From NCBI GenBank assembly GCA_037133755.1, contig JBAXNN010000013.1, positions 1-64,000 of the forward strand: DNA of 64,000 bases, read 5' to 3'. How positions within the stretch are numbered: the first letter of the stretch is position 1; each line of letters begins with the position of its first letter. Source of the DNA: F1-60-MAGs149 sp037133755. Its GTDB lineage: Bacteria > Actinomycetota > Thermoleophilia > Gaiellales > F1-60-MAGs149. Made by a program: the position numbers and the translations under genes. The notes under the pieces are model-generated. The model searched no databases, was not told the origin of the DNA, and saw only the letters and a program-made list of their open reading frames with translations. Shown here in pieces: positions 10,319-19,596 of the stretch.

Positions 10319-11047
10319 TCAGCGCGTATCAAGTTCTGCGAACGCCTCGCAATGATGGCCGGTTTCGAGGCCGGCGGCCAGCGCGATCGCCGCTCCCCAC
10401 GCCTCGGCGCCCCGGGCGAGTCCATCGCCCGGCGGGTTCTGCGAGACGTGCGCGCGCACTGCGCCGAGCTTCCGCTCGAGCGCCGCGTCGATCTCGACGA
10501 TGCGCGTCGCCTTGGCATCGCCGGTCAGCCAGACGGTCGGCACCGCCCAGATCTCGAGGCCCGCCTGCAGCTGCTCGGTGTGCTGGAAGGGGTTGCGGGC
10601 ATCGGGATACACGGCGGCCAGCGTCGCGGCGCCGACGGCGAGATGATCGGGATGCGAGGCCGACACGGAGTGGCGGTTGCGATCGGGCGAGTGGGTGATC
10701 ACGAGCTCCGGCTGCTCGCGGCGCAGCACCTCGACGATCTGGCCGCGCAGCTCGACCGAGTCGAAGACCGAGCCATCCACGTGCTGCAGCCAGACCAGCT
10801 CCTGCACGCCGAGCTTGGCCGCGGCGTTCTCCTGCTCGGCGATACGCAGCCCGACGATCTCGGAGCGCGGCAGCTCGCGATCCCAGCCGCCGACGGACCC
10901 ATCGGTGACGATCACGTAGACCACGCGCACGCCGGCCTCGGCCAGCTGCGCGATCGTGCCGCCCGCGGCGACATCGGTGTCGTCGGGATGCGCGTGCACG
11001 GCCACGACGGTCTGCGGCAGCGGGTCGGGGAGCCCGAAGTCAGGCAT
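10319..11047 (-). CDS. PIG-L family N-acetylglucosaminyl deacetylase
   Basis: Zinc-dependent LmbE/PIG-L deacetylase of about 242 residues. The metal and catalytic motif is HAHPDDTDVAAGG near the N-terminus, and a later His comes from SHPDHLAVG. Actinobacterial relatives include MshB and Mca, which act on mycothiol precursors and mycothiol conjugates; whether this protein does either is not visible from sequence. Two in-frame ATGs (11053 and 11047) overlap the end of the upstream hydrolase gene, so the pair is translationally coupled; the second was taken. It is the last gene of the P450/hydrolase group. Confidence 0.85.
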   Translation of the reverse strand: MPDFGLPDPLPQTVVAVHAHPDDTDVAAGGTIAQLAEAGVRVVYVIVTDGSVGGWDRELPRSEIVGLRIAEQENAAAKLGVQELVWLQHVDGSVFDSVELRGQIVEVLRREQPELVITHSPDRNRHSVSASHPDHLAVGAATLAAVYPDARNPFQHTEQLQAGLEIWAVPTVWLTGDAKATRIVEIDAALERKLGAVRAHVSQNPPGDGLARGAEAWGAAIALAAGLETGHHCEAFAELDTR

Positions 11048-11879
11048 CGGCATCAAGGATGATGGCGGCGGTCTCGATCGGGTGCTGCGCGTGGATGTCG
11101 TGGTCGGCGTCGCCGCGCCACACGCAGCGGCACTGCGGCAGCGCATTCGCGAGGCGCTCGACGGTCGCCTTCTTGATCGAATCGGTTTCCGCACCGTCGC
11201 TGGCGATGATCGTGGTCGGCACGGTGACACGATCGGCGTACAGCTTCGGCGGACTGTCGTAGAGCGAGCGCAGCAGCGCCATGTGGTGTTCGCGCGTGAG
11301 GTGCGGCGCGATGTGCCCGTCGACCTCGCCCCAGCAGGCGGCCATGCCGCCGATCGCGGTGTCGGACCAATCGGGGTGCTGCGTGCGCAGCATCCCCTCG
11401 AGACGCTCCGGGGTGAGGTACGAGAGATCCGGAGGCGTCAGCGCCGCAGCGCACGCCAGCCACGCGGTGTAGCGGGACGCGAGATCGATGAATCCGCCGT
11501 CGACGAGGACGATGCGCGTCAGGGGCACGCCCTGCGCGGCCAGCGCGATGACGACGTTGCCGCCGAGGGACTGGCCCGCCACGATCGGGTGCGCCCAGGC
11601 GTCGTCATCAGCCTTCAGCTGCTCGATGATCGCCGCGACGTCGGCGGCGAACTGGTCGATGGTGTAGCCATCGTCGGTCTGCTCCGACAGCCCGTGCCCG
11701 CGCATGTCGAACGCTGCCACCGCGTGGCCCTGCGCCTCGAGCTCAGCCGCGACACCGTCCCACATACGCGCATTCGAGGCGAGCCCGTGGATCAGCAGGA
11801 CGCCGGGACCGGTGCCCGTCGCCACGCTGCCGCGCAGCTCGACGCCGTCAGTTGTGCGGCAGGTGCGCGGGGCGGCCAT
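11040..11879 (-). CDS. Alpha/beta hydrolase
   Basis: Serine hydrolase of 279 residues with the canonical fold: oxyanion segment LLIHGLASNARMW, nucleophile elbow AGQSLGGN, an acid candidate in IIASDGAETD and the terminal His in GDADHDIH. Substrate is unknown; esterase, epoxide hydrolase and C-C hydrolase are all possible. It starts 21 bases after the P450 gene and overlaps the PIG-L gene, so the three probably share a transcript. The context suggests processing of a P450 product, which is inference. Confidence 0.88.
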   Translation of the reverse strand: MAAPRTCRTTDGVELRGSVATGTGPGVLLIHGLASNARMWDGVAAELEAQGHAVAAFDMRGHGLSEQTDDGYTIDQFAADVAAIIEQLKADDDAWAHPIVAGQSLGGNVVIALAAQGVPLTRIVLVDGGFIDLASRYTAWLACAAALTPPDLSYLTPERLEGMLRTQHPDWSDTAIGGMAACWGEVDGHIAPHLTREHHMALLRSLYDSPPKLYADRVTVPTTIIASDGAETDSIKKATVERLANALPQCRCVWRGDADHDIHAQHPIETAAIILDADA

Positions 11880-11900
11880 CGACGGTCAGCATATCGCTGC

Positions 11901-13040
11901 TCAGGCGAACGACACGGTGAGCGACTCGTGGCCCCAGATCCACGTGGACCTGATGCGCGGACCCACGTCGACAACGGTGTACTCCGGGGCGATGGCCAGC
12001 AGCTCCTCGAGCAGCACCCGAGCCTCGACGCGCACCAGCATGGCGCCGATGCAGTCGTGGACGCCGAAACCGAAGCTGAGCCCCTGCGACCGCTCTCGGT
12101 GCACGTCGAACTGATCGGGGTTGTCGATCGTGCGCTCGTCGCGGTTCGCCGACGCCCACACCATGAGCACCCGCGCGCCCGCGGGCATGGTGACGCCATG
12201 CAGCGTCACGTCGCGGGTGAGTGTCCGCGGCGAATCGTGGGTGGTGGAGTCGAACCGGATCGCCTCTTCGAACGCCTGCGGGATCAGCGAGGGATCGGCG
12301 ACGAGAGCGTCGCGCTGGGCCGGGTGAGCGCCCAGCAGCTCGACGGCCGTCGCGACGGCGCAGGCGTTGTTGCCGAGGGACGGGAGGAACACGCCCAGCA
12401 CGAAGAGCAGGATCTCCACGTCGGACAGCGCGTCACCTCCGTCGGAGCCGACCGACGCCAGCGCGCTGATGAGATCGTCGCCCGGGGACTGTCGTCGGGC
12501 CATGATGAGCGGGATGAAGAGCGCCTGCAGGCGCTCCTGCGCGGTGGGCGTTGCCACGGGCTCGCCCGGGATTCCGCGCACGAAGAGGTCGCTGATCGCG
12601 AGGCACTCCGCAGCCTGCTCGTCCGACAGCCCGAGCATGCGTCCGACCACGCGCGTGAGACATGGCCTGAAGCAGTCGGCCATGAGATCGCTCGTCCCGC
12701 CTGGCACGAGCTCCTGCAGCAACGCGCGCGCGTCGTCGCGCAGCGCGTCCTCCATCCCCAGCATGCGCTCAGCGGTGAGGGCCAACGACACCTTGTCGCG
12801 TAGGACGGTGTGATCCGGCGGGTCGAGGTCGTTCAGGCGCGGTGCTTGCGGCGTTCCCTCCGGACCCACCGAGGAGTAGGTCTCCCAATCGCGCGCCGCC
12901 GCCTGGACGTCGTCATACCGGGACAGGATGAAGGTGCTGCTCTGCTCGTCGAACTGCACGGGTGCGGTATCGCGGAGCTCGCGGAAGAAACTGAAGCGAT
13001 CGCGCCGGAAGTCCTCGGAGAGCGTGTTGTAGTCAATCAC
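11901..13040 (-). CDS. Cytochrome P450 with non-canonical I-helix
   Basis: Soluble bacterial-type P450, 379 residues from the GTG at 13040, which has GGAAG just upstream. The heme-binding loop is FGFGVHDCIG (Cys about 330) and the K-helix ExxR is EAIR. The I-helix is odd: aligning back from AVELLGAHPAQR, the place of the usual AGxE/DTT reads PSLGNN (about residues 220-225), so both the acid and the Thr of the oxygen-activating pair are replaced. Such P450s may use substrate-assisted oxygen activation, peroxide, or a non-monooxygenase reaction. No ferredoxin gene is adjacent. An 8-base inverted repeat sits just upstream of the start. Confidence 0.9.
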   Translation of the reverse strand: MIDYNTLSEDFRRDRFSFFRELRDTAPVQFDEQSSTFILSRYDDVQAAARDWETYSSVGPEGTPQAPRLNDLDPPDHTVLRDKVSLALTAERMLGMEDALRDDARALLQELVPGGTSDLMADCFRPCLTRVVGRMLGLSDEQAAECLAISDLFVRGIPGEPVATPTAQERLQALFIPLIMARRQSPGDDLISALASVGSDGGDALSDVEILLFVLGVFLPSLGNNACAVATAVELLGAHPAQRDALVADPSLIPQAFEEAIRFDSTTHDSPRTLTRDVTLHGVTMPAGARVLMVWASANRDERTIDNPDQFDVHRERSQGLSFGFGVHDCIGAMLVRVEARVLLEELLAIAPEYTVVDVGPRIRSTWIWGHESLTVSFA

Positions 13041-13058
13041 GCTTCCAATAGTAGATTT

Positions 13059-13079
13059 GCATTGCAAAAAATGCAATGC
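13059..13079. promoter_or_regulatory. Inverted repeat upstream of the P450 gene, possible operator
   Basis: GCATTGCA and TGCAATGC form a perfect 8-base inverted repeat around AAAAA, 18 bases upstream of the P450 start. It lies in the 97-base gap after the LLM gene. Symmetry and position suit a repressor site, but it could also form a hairpin in the transcript. Confidence 0.5.
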
Positions 13080-13137
13080 CGCCCTAGTCGCGCGCTGCGC
13101 ACGGCGGCCTGGTCGCATCGCCGACTTCGAGGAGGGC

Positions 13138-14001
13138 CTACCGCACGTCGAGCGCGGTGGCGACCTGCGCGAGCACGTCGAGGTGCGCGTCCACGCCGGC
13201 GAGCTGCGATCCCATCGTGTTGATCGAGACATGGCTCGCGCCGAGCGCGCGCCACTGCTCGGCCTCGCGCTTGACCTGATCCATGTCGCCGGTCCAGGTG
13301 ATGCGCCCCTCCATGCCGATCGTCTGCGGATCGCGACCCGCGGTCTCGGCCGCCGCGCCGATCGTCGCGATCGCCTCGTCGAGCTGCGGGCCGGGCGTCA
13401 TCAGCGGGAACCAGCCGTCGGCGAGGCGGCCCATACGGCGGTAGGCGGGCTTGGAGCCGCCACCGAACCAGATCGGGATCGGCTGCTGCAGCGGCATGGG
13501 GGCGATGCCAGCGCCGGTCACGCGATCGAACTCGCCTGCGAAGGTGACGGAGCGCTCGGTCCAGTAGCGGCGCAGCAGTGCGACCTGCTCGTCGAGTCGA
13601 CGGCCGCGCGTGCCGAAGTCCTCGCCGAGCGCCTCGAACTCCACGTGGTTCCAGCCGAGGCCCACGCCGAAGCGGAAGCGACCCTCGGTCAGCAGATCGA
13701 CCTCGGCGGCCTGCTTGGCCACAAGCGCCGTCTGGCGCTGGGGCATGATGATGATCGCGGGCACGAGCTCGAGCTTCGTGATGCCGGCGAGAAAGCCGAA
13801 CAGCACCAGCGGCTCGTGGAAGGTCGAGTCAATGGTGTACGGCCCCTGCCAGTTCTCGTGCACGGTCGTGTCGGCGCCGACGACGTGGTCATACGCCACG
13901 AGGTGGCCGTAGCCGAGTTGCTCGACGCTTTCGGCATAGGTGCGGAGGTCGGCGACGGCGCCGCCGATTTCTGTCTGAGGGAGCGTGACGCCGATATGCA
14001 T
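13138..14001 (-). CDS. LLM-class, probably F420-dependent, oxidoreductase
   Basis: A 287-residue TIM-barrel oxidoreductase of the luciferase-like monooxygenase superfamily. Typical features are the start MHIGVTLPQ, the segment LTEGRFRFGVGLGWNHVEFEALG, and PIPIWFGGGSKPAYRRMGRLADGWFP, which matches F420-binding actinobacterial members. The substrate is unknown. It is the first gene of the minus-strand group containing the P450, hydrolase and deacetylase, and is divergent from the DUF11 gene across a 126-base gap. Confidence 0.9.
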   Translation of the reverse strand: MHIGVTLPQTEIGGAVADLRTYAESVEQLGYGHLVAYDHVVGADTTVHENWQGPYTIDSTFHEPLVLFGFLAGITKLELVPAIIIMPQRQTALVAKQAAEVDLLTEGRFRFGVGLGWNHVEFEALGEDFGTRGRRLDEQVALLRRYWTERSVTFAGEFDRVTGAGIAPMPLQQPIPIWFGGGSKPAYRRMGRLADGWFPLMTPGPQLDEAIATIGAAAETAGRDPQTIGMEGRITWTGDMDQVKREAEQWRALGASHVSINTMGSQLAGVDAHLDVLAQVATALDVR

Positions 14002-14127
14002 GGCGGCAGCGTACCCGCCAGACCGAAGCAGGTCATTGCGCTACATCTGTATCGGGTCGCTCGCGACGTGAGGGTTGGGGCGTACGATGACGAACGATCG
14101 TCTGGCACCCCAGGTGCCTCTCCACGA

Positions 14128-17100
14128 ATGAGCCGTTCCTTCCGCATCATGCTTCTGGCGATTGCCACCTGCCTGCTGCTGCCGACACTGGCCAGCGCAG
14201 CCGATCGCCCGTTCACCCCGCGGTTCTCGACGAACGTCAACGGCCAGATCATCATCGCGGCCAACACGATCATGCAGTGCCCGACCACCACGGTCGATCC
14301 GCTGCTCAACTCCGGCTGCACGGGCGCACGCGCCGGCACCAACGCGCGCAACAACAACACGCTCGACATGGGCTGGCTCGACGTCGACGCGGATACCTCC
14401 ACCTTCGATTCCTCGACGGCGCAGCTCCTGCTCCCCAGCACCGGCCACGTGCTCTTCGCCGGGCTGTACTGGACGGGCCTGCAGAAGAAGGCCGCGGTCA
14501 TCACCGGCGCCAACGGCTTCAAGGGTACGCCGCTGGCACCACCGGATGCCAATGCGATCGGTACGGTCAAGTTGGCGGTTCCAGGCGCCGCGGGCTACAC
14601 GACGGTGACGGCATCGCAGGTCGATACCGGGCCGATTGCCGAGTCGTCGGGCTACACGGCGTTTGCCGACGTTACGACGCTCGTGAACGCCGCGGGCGCA
14701 GGCGAGTACACGGTTGCCAACGTCCAGACCGGTACGGGTGGCAACTCGTTCGCCGGGTGGTCGCTCGTGATCGCGTACTCCGATACCACCGAGCCGCTGC
14801 GCAACCTCACGGTCTTCGACGGGCTTTCTGTCGTCAGTTCGTCGGCCTTCGTCGACATCCCGCTGTCGGGCTTCAAGACGCCGTCGAGCGGCACGGTCAA
14901 GACGACGATGGGTGTCGTCGCTGCCGAGGGCGACTGGGGCGCGACGGGCGACTACCTGACGCTCAACGATCAGTTGCTCACCGACGCGGTGCACCCGGCC
15001 AACAACACGGAGAACTCAACGATCGCCAACCGTGGCACCCACGTGACCACGAAGACGCCGAACTGGGTCAACCAGCTCGGCTACGATTCGAGCCTCTTCC
15101 AGGTCGACGGTGTTCTCCCCAACGGCGCGACGACGGCGATGTTCCGCGCCAAGACCAACGGCGACACGTACGCGCCGCAGGCGATCACGTTTGCGACCGA
15201 GCTCTTCTCGCCGAACGTCACGCTGACGAAGACGGCCTCCATCAGCGGCACGGATGCCAAGCCGGGCTCGACGATCACGTACACGATCACCGCCACGAAC
15301 AACGGGACGGGTGACGCCACCAGCGTTCAGCTGCGCGATCCAGTGCCGTCGGGTGCGGCGATCACGACGCCCGCGCCGAGCGTCAGCTCTGGGGCCGGCA
15401 ACGTTACAAACGAGTCCGGCGTGATCGTCGCGCGGCTCGGTACCGGCGCGTCGTCGTCGGTCGGCGGCACGCTTGCTCCGGGACAGTCGGCGACCGTCAC
15501 GTACGCCGTGAACATCAACGGCGACGCCGGGCTCGGGGACACGATCGCGAACATCGCCACGCTCGACTTCGTCTCTGCCGACCTCGGTCTGCCGATCTCG
15601 ACCGTTGCAGAGGCCGATACGACGGTCGTGTATCCAGATCCGGGGATCGTCAAGACGATTCGGAGTGTCTCTGCCAACACGTACACCTTCGATCTGACCG
15701 TCACCAACAACGGCACGCTGCCGACCATTGGCACCGTCACCGTTACCGACACGCGCGGGGGAGCCTTCACGGGTGGCTACACCATGACCGGAACTGGCTG
15801 GAGCTGCCCGGGTTCGGCTTCGCCCTGCACGCGGTCTGACGCCTTGGCGCCGGGCGCCTCCTATCCGCCGGTCACCGTGGTCGTCAGCTATTCGCCGGGC
15901 GGCGCGGTGCTCAATGCCGGTGGCGTCTCCGGTGGTGGCCAACCGACCGATGCGAATAGCCCTGCACTTCTCAATGACACGTCCAGTGTGGATGCCGGTG
16001 CTGCGCCGAGTGCTGTGCTCGTCGTCAACAAAGCTGCCCTGACCGGCACGATCAGCCTCGGCACACTGGCCGGGTTCAAGATCCAAGTGCGCAACAGCGG
16101 TCCTTCGACGGCGACGAATGCGACGCTTGCCGACACCCTGCCGGCGGGCCTCGCCTTCGCCTCGGTCACGACGTCGCAGGGCACGTGCACGACGACACCG
16201 AGCGGAAGTCAAACCGCCGTTAGCTGCGCCTTTGGATCGTTGTCGGCTAACTCCACGGCTACGGTCACCATCAGGGCCCGGCCCGACGCCAGCCTGCTCG
16301 GCACGACGGTGACGAATACCGCCACCGCTACCTCCGCTGTGACTGCTTCTCCGGCCAGTGACAGCGCAACGCTGACGATCCGTCCGGGTGCCGACCTTGC
16401 CATCACCAAGACGGCATCGGCGGCGACGGTCGATCTGGCCGCCCCGATCAGCTACACCCTCACAGCGACCAACAACGGTCCTGCCTCGGCGACGAACGTG
16501 CAGATCGTGGATCGTCTGCCGGCTGCGATTGACACCGGCGCCACGATCACCAGCACGCCGTCAACAGGCGGCAGCTGCAGCCGCTCCGGCTCGACGATTA
16601 CCTGCATCTGGACCGGCGCGACGGCGAATGCCGCGACGCGAAGCGTGACGATCGCCGGTACCACGCTCGCCTCGGTCCCGGCAGCGGACCGCACAGCGAT
16701 CAATCGCGCCAACGTGTTCTCGAACACCGACGATCCTGATCCGAGCGACAACAACGCCACGGCGACCGTCACCATCCTCCCCGCGGCAGACCTCGAGGCA
16801 ACGGCGAAGAGTGACGCCACCGTGGCGGCCGGCGCCAGCACGGATTTGACGTTCTCGGTCGTCAACAACGGTCCGTCGACGGCAACGAACAGCACGATGG
16901 CGATCAGCATTCCGAGCGGCCTAACGCCCTCCAAGGCGCCCGCCGGTTGCACGATCGCCGGCCAGTCGGTCTCCTGCGTTATCGGCACGCTGGCCAATGG
17001 TGCAAGTGCCGAGCGTGTGATCACCGTGATTGCCGCCTCCAACCTGTCCGAGGCCGAGCGCACGGCGTCGGTGACCGTAGCCTCCGATACGCCCGATCCG

Positions 17101-17916
17101 ATCACGACGAACAACACCGATAACGCCCCGCTGCTGGCCGCGCCGATCGCCGACCTCGTGATCACCAAGACTGCCAACGTCGCCAAAGTCGCACCCGGCG
17201 GCACGATCTATTACACGATCGGCGTCGCCAACGCCGGGCCGGCGAGCTCGACCGGCGCCGTCGTCGTCGATGATCTCCCCGAGGGCCTGACGGTGGCAAG
17301 CGCTACCTCGAGCGCCTTCGAGGGGTGCACGGTCGCAGGGCGGAAGGTCACGTGCAACGCCGGCGAGATCATTCCGGGCGCGAGTTTCGAGATCCAGATC
17401 GTCGCCACCGTCGGCAAGGATCGCGCCGGCTCGACCTTCGTCAACACCGCGACGCTGACGCCAGGGCCCCAGAAGGATCCGAATCTCGCCAACAACGAGG
17501 CGAGCGCCACGGTCAAGGTGACCGTTCCGAAGGGTTCGGCCGCCAAGTTGAAGATCACCGGCAAGGCCAAGCCGTCGTCGACAGGGGTCAACGCCAAGGT
17601 CGTGGTCTCCTTCACCGTCACCAACACGGCGAAGGTCGTGGCCAACGACGTCGAGCTCTGCATCACGATTCCGAAGTCGCTCACGTACCTCAAGTCGGCG
17701 GGCAAGCGCGACAAGGCCAAGAATCGCGTGTGCTTCTCCCGTGATCAGTTGAAGGCCAAGAAGAGCGCGACGTTCACCTACACCGCGCGTACGAAGGTGC
17801 CAGGGCCGGTGCGCCCGCGTGGCTCTGCCTGGGCTGGCAATGCAGCCTACGTCTCGACGCTGGCCAAGCTCGGTGTCAGCGCAACGGGTGGCGGCGCCGG
17901 TGGCGTCACGGGCTAA
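14128..17916 (+). CDS. Large secreted protein with about seven DUF11 repeats
   Basis: A 1262-residue secreted protein. Residues 1-25 are a signal peptide ending LASAA. Residues about 26-360 form an N-terminal domain (VLFAGLYWTG, FAGWSLVIAYSD) often found ahead of DUF11 repeats. Repeat starts are near residues 364, 506, 628, 754, 887, 1007 and 1138, marked by phrases such as LTKTAS, TYTITATNNGTGDAT and DLVITKTA. The repeats are Asn/Thr-rich Ig-like beta domains. No LPXTG sorting signal, LysM or C-terminal membrane helix is present; the chain ends in a Gly-rich tail. A role as surface, adhesive or stalk protein is inference. The ATG at 14128 has no strong ribosome site but gives the only convincing signal peptide. 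Confidence 0.85.
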   Translation: MSRSFRIMLLAIATCLLLPTLASAADRPFTPRFSTNVNGQIIIAANTIMQCPTTTVDPLLNSGCTGARAGTNARNNNTLDMGWLDVDADTSTFDSSTAQLLLPSTGHVLFAGLYWTGLQKKAAVITGANGFKGTPLAPPDANAIGTVKLAVPGAAGYTTVTASQVDTGPIAESSGYTAFADVTTLVNAAGAGEYTVANVQTGTGGNSFAGWSLVIAYSDTTEPLRNLTVFDGLSVVSSSAFVDIPLSGFKTPSSGTVKTTMGVVAAEGDWGATGDYLTLNDQLLTDAVHPANNTENSTIANRGTHVTTKTPNWVNQLGYDSSLFQVDGVLPNGATTAMFRAKTNGDTYAPQAITFATELFSPNVTLTKTASISGTDAKPGSTITYTITATNNGTGDATSVQLRDPVPSGAAITTPAPSVSSGAGNVTNESGVIVARLGTGASSSVGGTLAPGQSATVTYAVNINGDAGLGDTIANIATLDFVSADLGLPISTVAEADTTVVYPDPGIVKTIRSVSANTYTFDLTVTNNGTLPTIGTVTVTDTRGGAFTGGYTMTGTGWSCPGSASPCTRSDALAPGASYPPVTVVVSYSPGGAVLNAGGVSGGGQPTDANSPALLNDTSSVDAGAAPSAVLVVNKAALTGTISLGTLAGFKIQVRNSGPSTATNATLADTLPAGLAFASVTTSQGTCTTTPSGSQTAVSCAFGSLSANSTATVTIRARPDASLLGTTVTNTATATSAVTASPASDSATLTIRPGADLAITKTASAATVDLAAPISYTLTATNNGPASATNVQIVDRLPAAIDTGATITSTPSTGGSCSRSGSTITCIWTGATANAATRSVTIAGTTLASVPAADRTAINRANVFSNTDDPDPSDNNATATVTILPAADLEATAKSDATVAAGASTDLTFSVVNNGPSTATNSTMAISIPSGLTPSKAPAGCTIAGQSVSCVIGTLANGASAERVITVIAASNLSEAERTASVTVASDTPDPITTNNTDNAPLLAAPIADLVITKTANVAKVAPGGTIYYTIGVANAGPASSTGAVVVDDLPEGLTVASATSSAFEGCTVAGRKVTCNAGEIIPGASFEIQIVATVGKDRAGSTFVNTATLTPGPQKDPNLANNEASATVKVTVPKGSAAKLKITGKAKPSSTGVNAKVVVSFTVTNTAKVVANDVELCITIPKSLTYLKSAGKRDKAKNRVCFSRDQLKAKKSATFTYTARTKVPGPVRPRGSAWAGNAAYVSTLAKLGVSATGGGAGGVTG

Positions 17917-17973
17917 CAGGCAGCCACAGACCCGTCCAACGGGTACGGTTTCACGGTAACGAGGGAGGATCCG

Positions 17974-19584
17974 ATGGCGACATGCGGCGAGGCGGCGATC
18001 CGCCTGCTCGAGCAGTACGAGGTGGACACGGCGTTCGGGATCCCCGGCGTGCACACGCTGGAGTACTACCGCGGCCTCGCGGACTCGCCCATCAACCACG
18101 TCACCCCGCGGCACGAGCAGGGCGCCGGCTACATGGCGATCGGCTACACGCGCGCCACGGGCAAGCCCGGCGTCTGCATCCTGATCACCGGCGCTGGCCT
18201 GACCAACGTCGCAACCGCCGTCGCCACCGCGCACCACGACTCGCTGCCGATGCTGATCCTGTCGAGCGGCACGGCAACCGAGGACGCCGAGCAGGGCCAC
18301 GGTCCGCTGCACGATCTGCCCGACCAGCCCGCCTTCATGTCGACGATCTGCGAGGTGTCGATCGACGTTCGCGATCCCGCCGAACTGCCCGAGGCCTTCG
18401 CGCAGGCGTGGGAGATCTTCACGTCGCAGCGCCCGCGCCCCGTGCACATCAGCGTGCCGATCGACGTCCTCTCCCAGCCGGCCGCGGGCGACCAGCGCCT
18501 GCCCGAGCGCGCGGTCTCGCCGCAGCCCGAGCACTCGCTGGTCGAGCAGGCAGCCTCGCTGCTCGCCAACGCTCAGCGCCCGATGATCCTGCTCGGCGGT
18601 GGCGCGTGCCACGCACAGGCCGAGGCGATCGCTCTGGCCGAGCGCGTTGGCGCACCCGTGACGATGACGATCGCCGGTAAGGGCATCGTGCCCGACGCGC
18701 ACCCGCTGTCGGTCGGCACCACCACGACGATCTCGCCGATCTTCGAAGAGCTCGAGCAGGCCGACGTCGTGCTCGCCGTAGGCACCGAGTTCTCCGAGAC
18801 GGACTACTTCTACACGCCCACGCTGGCCCCGCCGGCCTTCCAGGGCTCGCTGATCCGCATCGATATCGACGCCGAGCAGCTCGCCAAGCGTCGCCCGGCG
18901 ACCCTCGGCATTCATGGCGAGGCGGCGAAGACCATGGCCGCCATCGAGGCGCTGCTGGGTGAGCGCGGGGTGCAGGGCAACGGCGACGCGCGTGCCGCGG
19001 CACTGCGCGAGGGCAATCACTGGTGGCCCGGCTGTGAGGAGTTCCAGCCGTTCCTCGCCGCGCTCGAGGCCGCCTTGCCCGAGAACGGCATCATCGCCGT
19101 CGACTCGACGCAGCCCGTCTACGCCGCCGCGCACATGTGGCGTGGCGTGCGGCCGAATGCCTACCTGCCGTATGGCGGTTTCGGCACGCTCGGCCCGGCT
19201 CTGCCGATGGCGATCGGGGCGAAGGTCGGCGCGCCCGAGCGCCCGGTTCTGTCGCTGTCGGGCGACGGCGGCTTCCTCTTCACGATCCAGGAGCTCGCCA
19301 CGGCAGTCGATCTCGGCTTGCCGATCGCGGTCGTGATCTGGCAGAACCACGGCTACGGCGAGATCAAGGACTCGATGCTGCGCGCCGACGTGCCACCGGT
19401 TGCTGTCGATACCTCGGCGCGCGACTTCCTCAAGATTGCCGAGGGCTTCGGATGCCGTGCGGTGCGTGCTGAGTCGCTCGACGCGCTACCGGGCATCATC
19501 GGCGAGGCGTTTGCGGCCGATGGTCCGACGGTGATCGAGGTCGTCGCGGAGCGCGTTGCACCGTCGGCTCTGCCTGTGCGCTGA
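17974..19584 (+). CDS. Thiamine-pyrophosphate enzyme, acetolactate synthase-like (AruI-like)
   Basis: A 536-residue TPP-dependent enzyme with the three-domain acetolactate-synthase layout. The cofactor-activating Glu is in PRHEQGAGYMA (about residue 48), and the TPP/Mg motif runs from GDGGFLF (about 430) to QNHGYGE. The N-terminal stretch CGEAAIRLLEQYEVDTAFGI and LHDLPDQ resemble 5-guanidino-2-oxopentanoate decarboxylase (AruI) of the arginine transaminase route more than true AHAS. No regulatory AHAS subunit or ilvC is adjacent, supporting a 2-oxo-acid decarboxylase rather than branched-chain synthesis. A good Shine-Dalgarno (GGGAGGA) precedes the ATG. The precise 2-oxo acid is unknown. Confidence 0.87.
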   Translation: MATCGEAAIRLLEQYEVDTAFGIPGVHTLEYYRGLADSPINHVTPRHEQGAGYMAIGYTRATGKPGVCILITGAGLTNVATAVATAHHDSLPMLILSSGTATEDAEQGHGPLHDLPDQPAFMSTICEVSIDVRDPAELPEAFAQAWEIFTSQRPRPVHISVPIDVLSQPAAGDQRLPERAVSPQPEHSLVEQAASLLANAQRPMILLGGGACHAQAEAIALAERVGAPVTMTIAGKGIVPDAHPLSVGTTTTISPIFEELEQADVVLAVGTEFSETDYFYTPTLAPPAFQGSLIRIDIDAEQLAKRRPATLGIHGEAAKTMAAIEALLGERGVQGNGDARAAALREGNHWWPGCEEFQPFLAALEAALPENGIIAVDSTQPVYAAAHMWRGVRPNAYLPYGGFGTLGPALPMAIGAKVGAPERPVLSLSGDGGFLFTIQELATAVDLGLPIAVVIWQNHGYGEIKDSMLRADVPPVAVDTSARDFLKIAEGFGCRAVRAESLDALPGIIGEAFAADGPTVIEVVAERVAPSALPVR

Positions 19585-19596
19585 TAGGTTGGGCGC

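Noticed and set aside
10319..14001. A biosynthetic gene cluster around the P450
   Set aside because: No synthase, NRPS/PKS, terpene or RiPP core gene is present; catabolism or detoxification is likelier.
13057..14127. Plus-strand extension of the DUF11 frame by over 350 codons
   Set aside because: It lies over the LLM gene in reverse; the signal peptide begins only at 14128.
16921..19350. 809-codon minus-strand frame under the DUF11 and TPP genes
   Set aside because: Crosses two clear plus-strand genes and has shadow composition.
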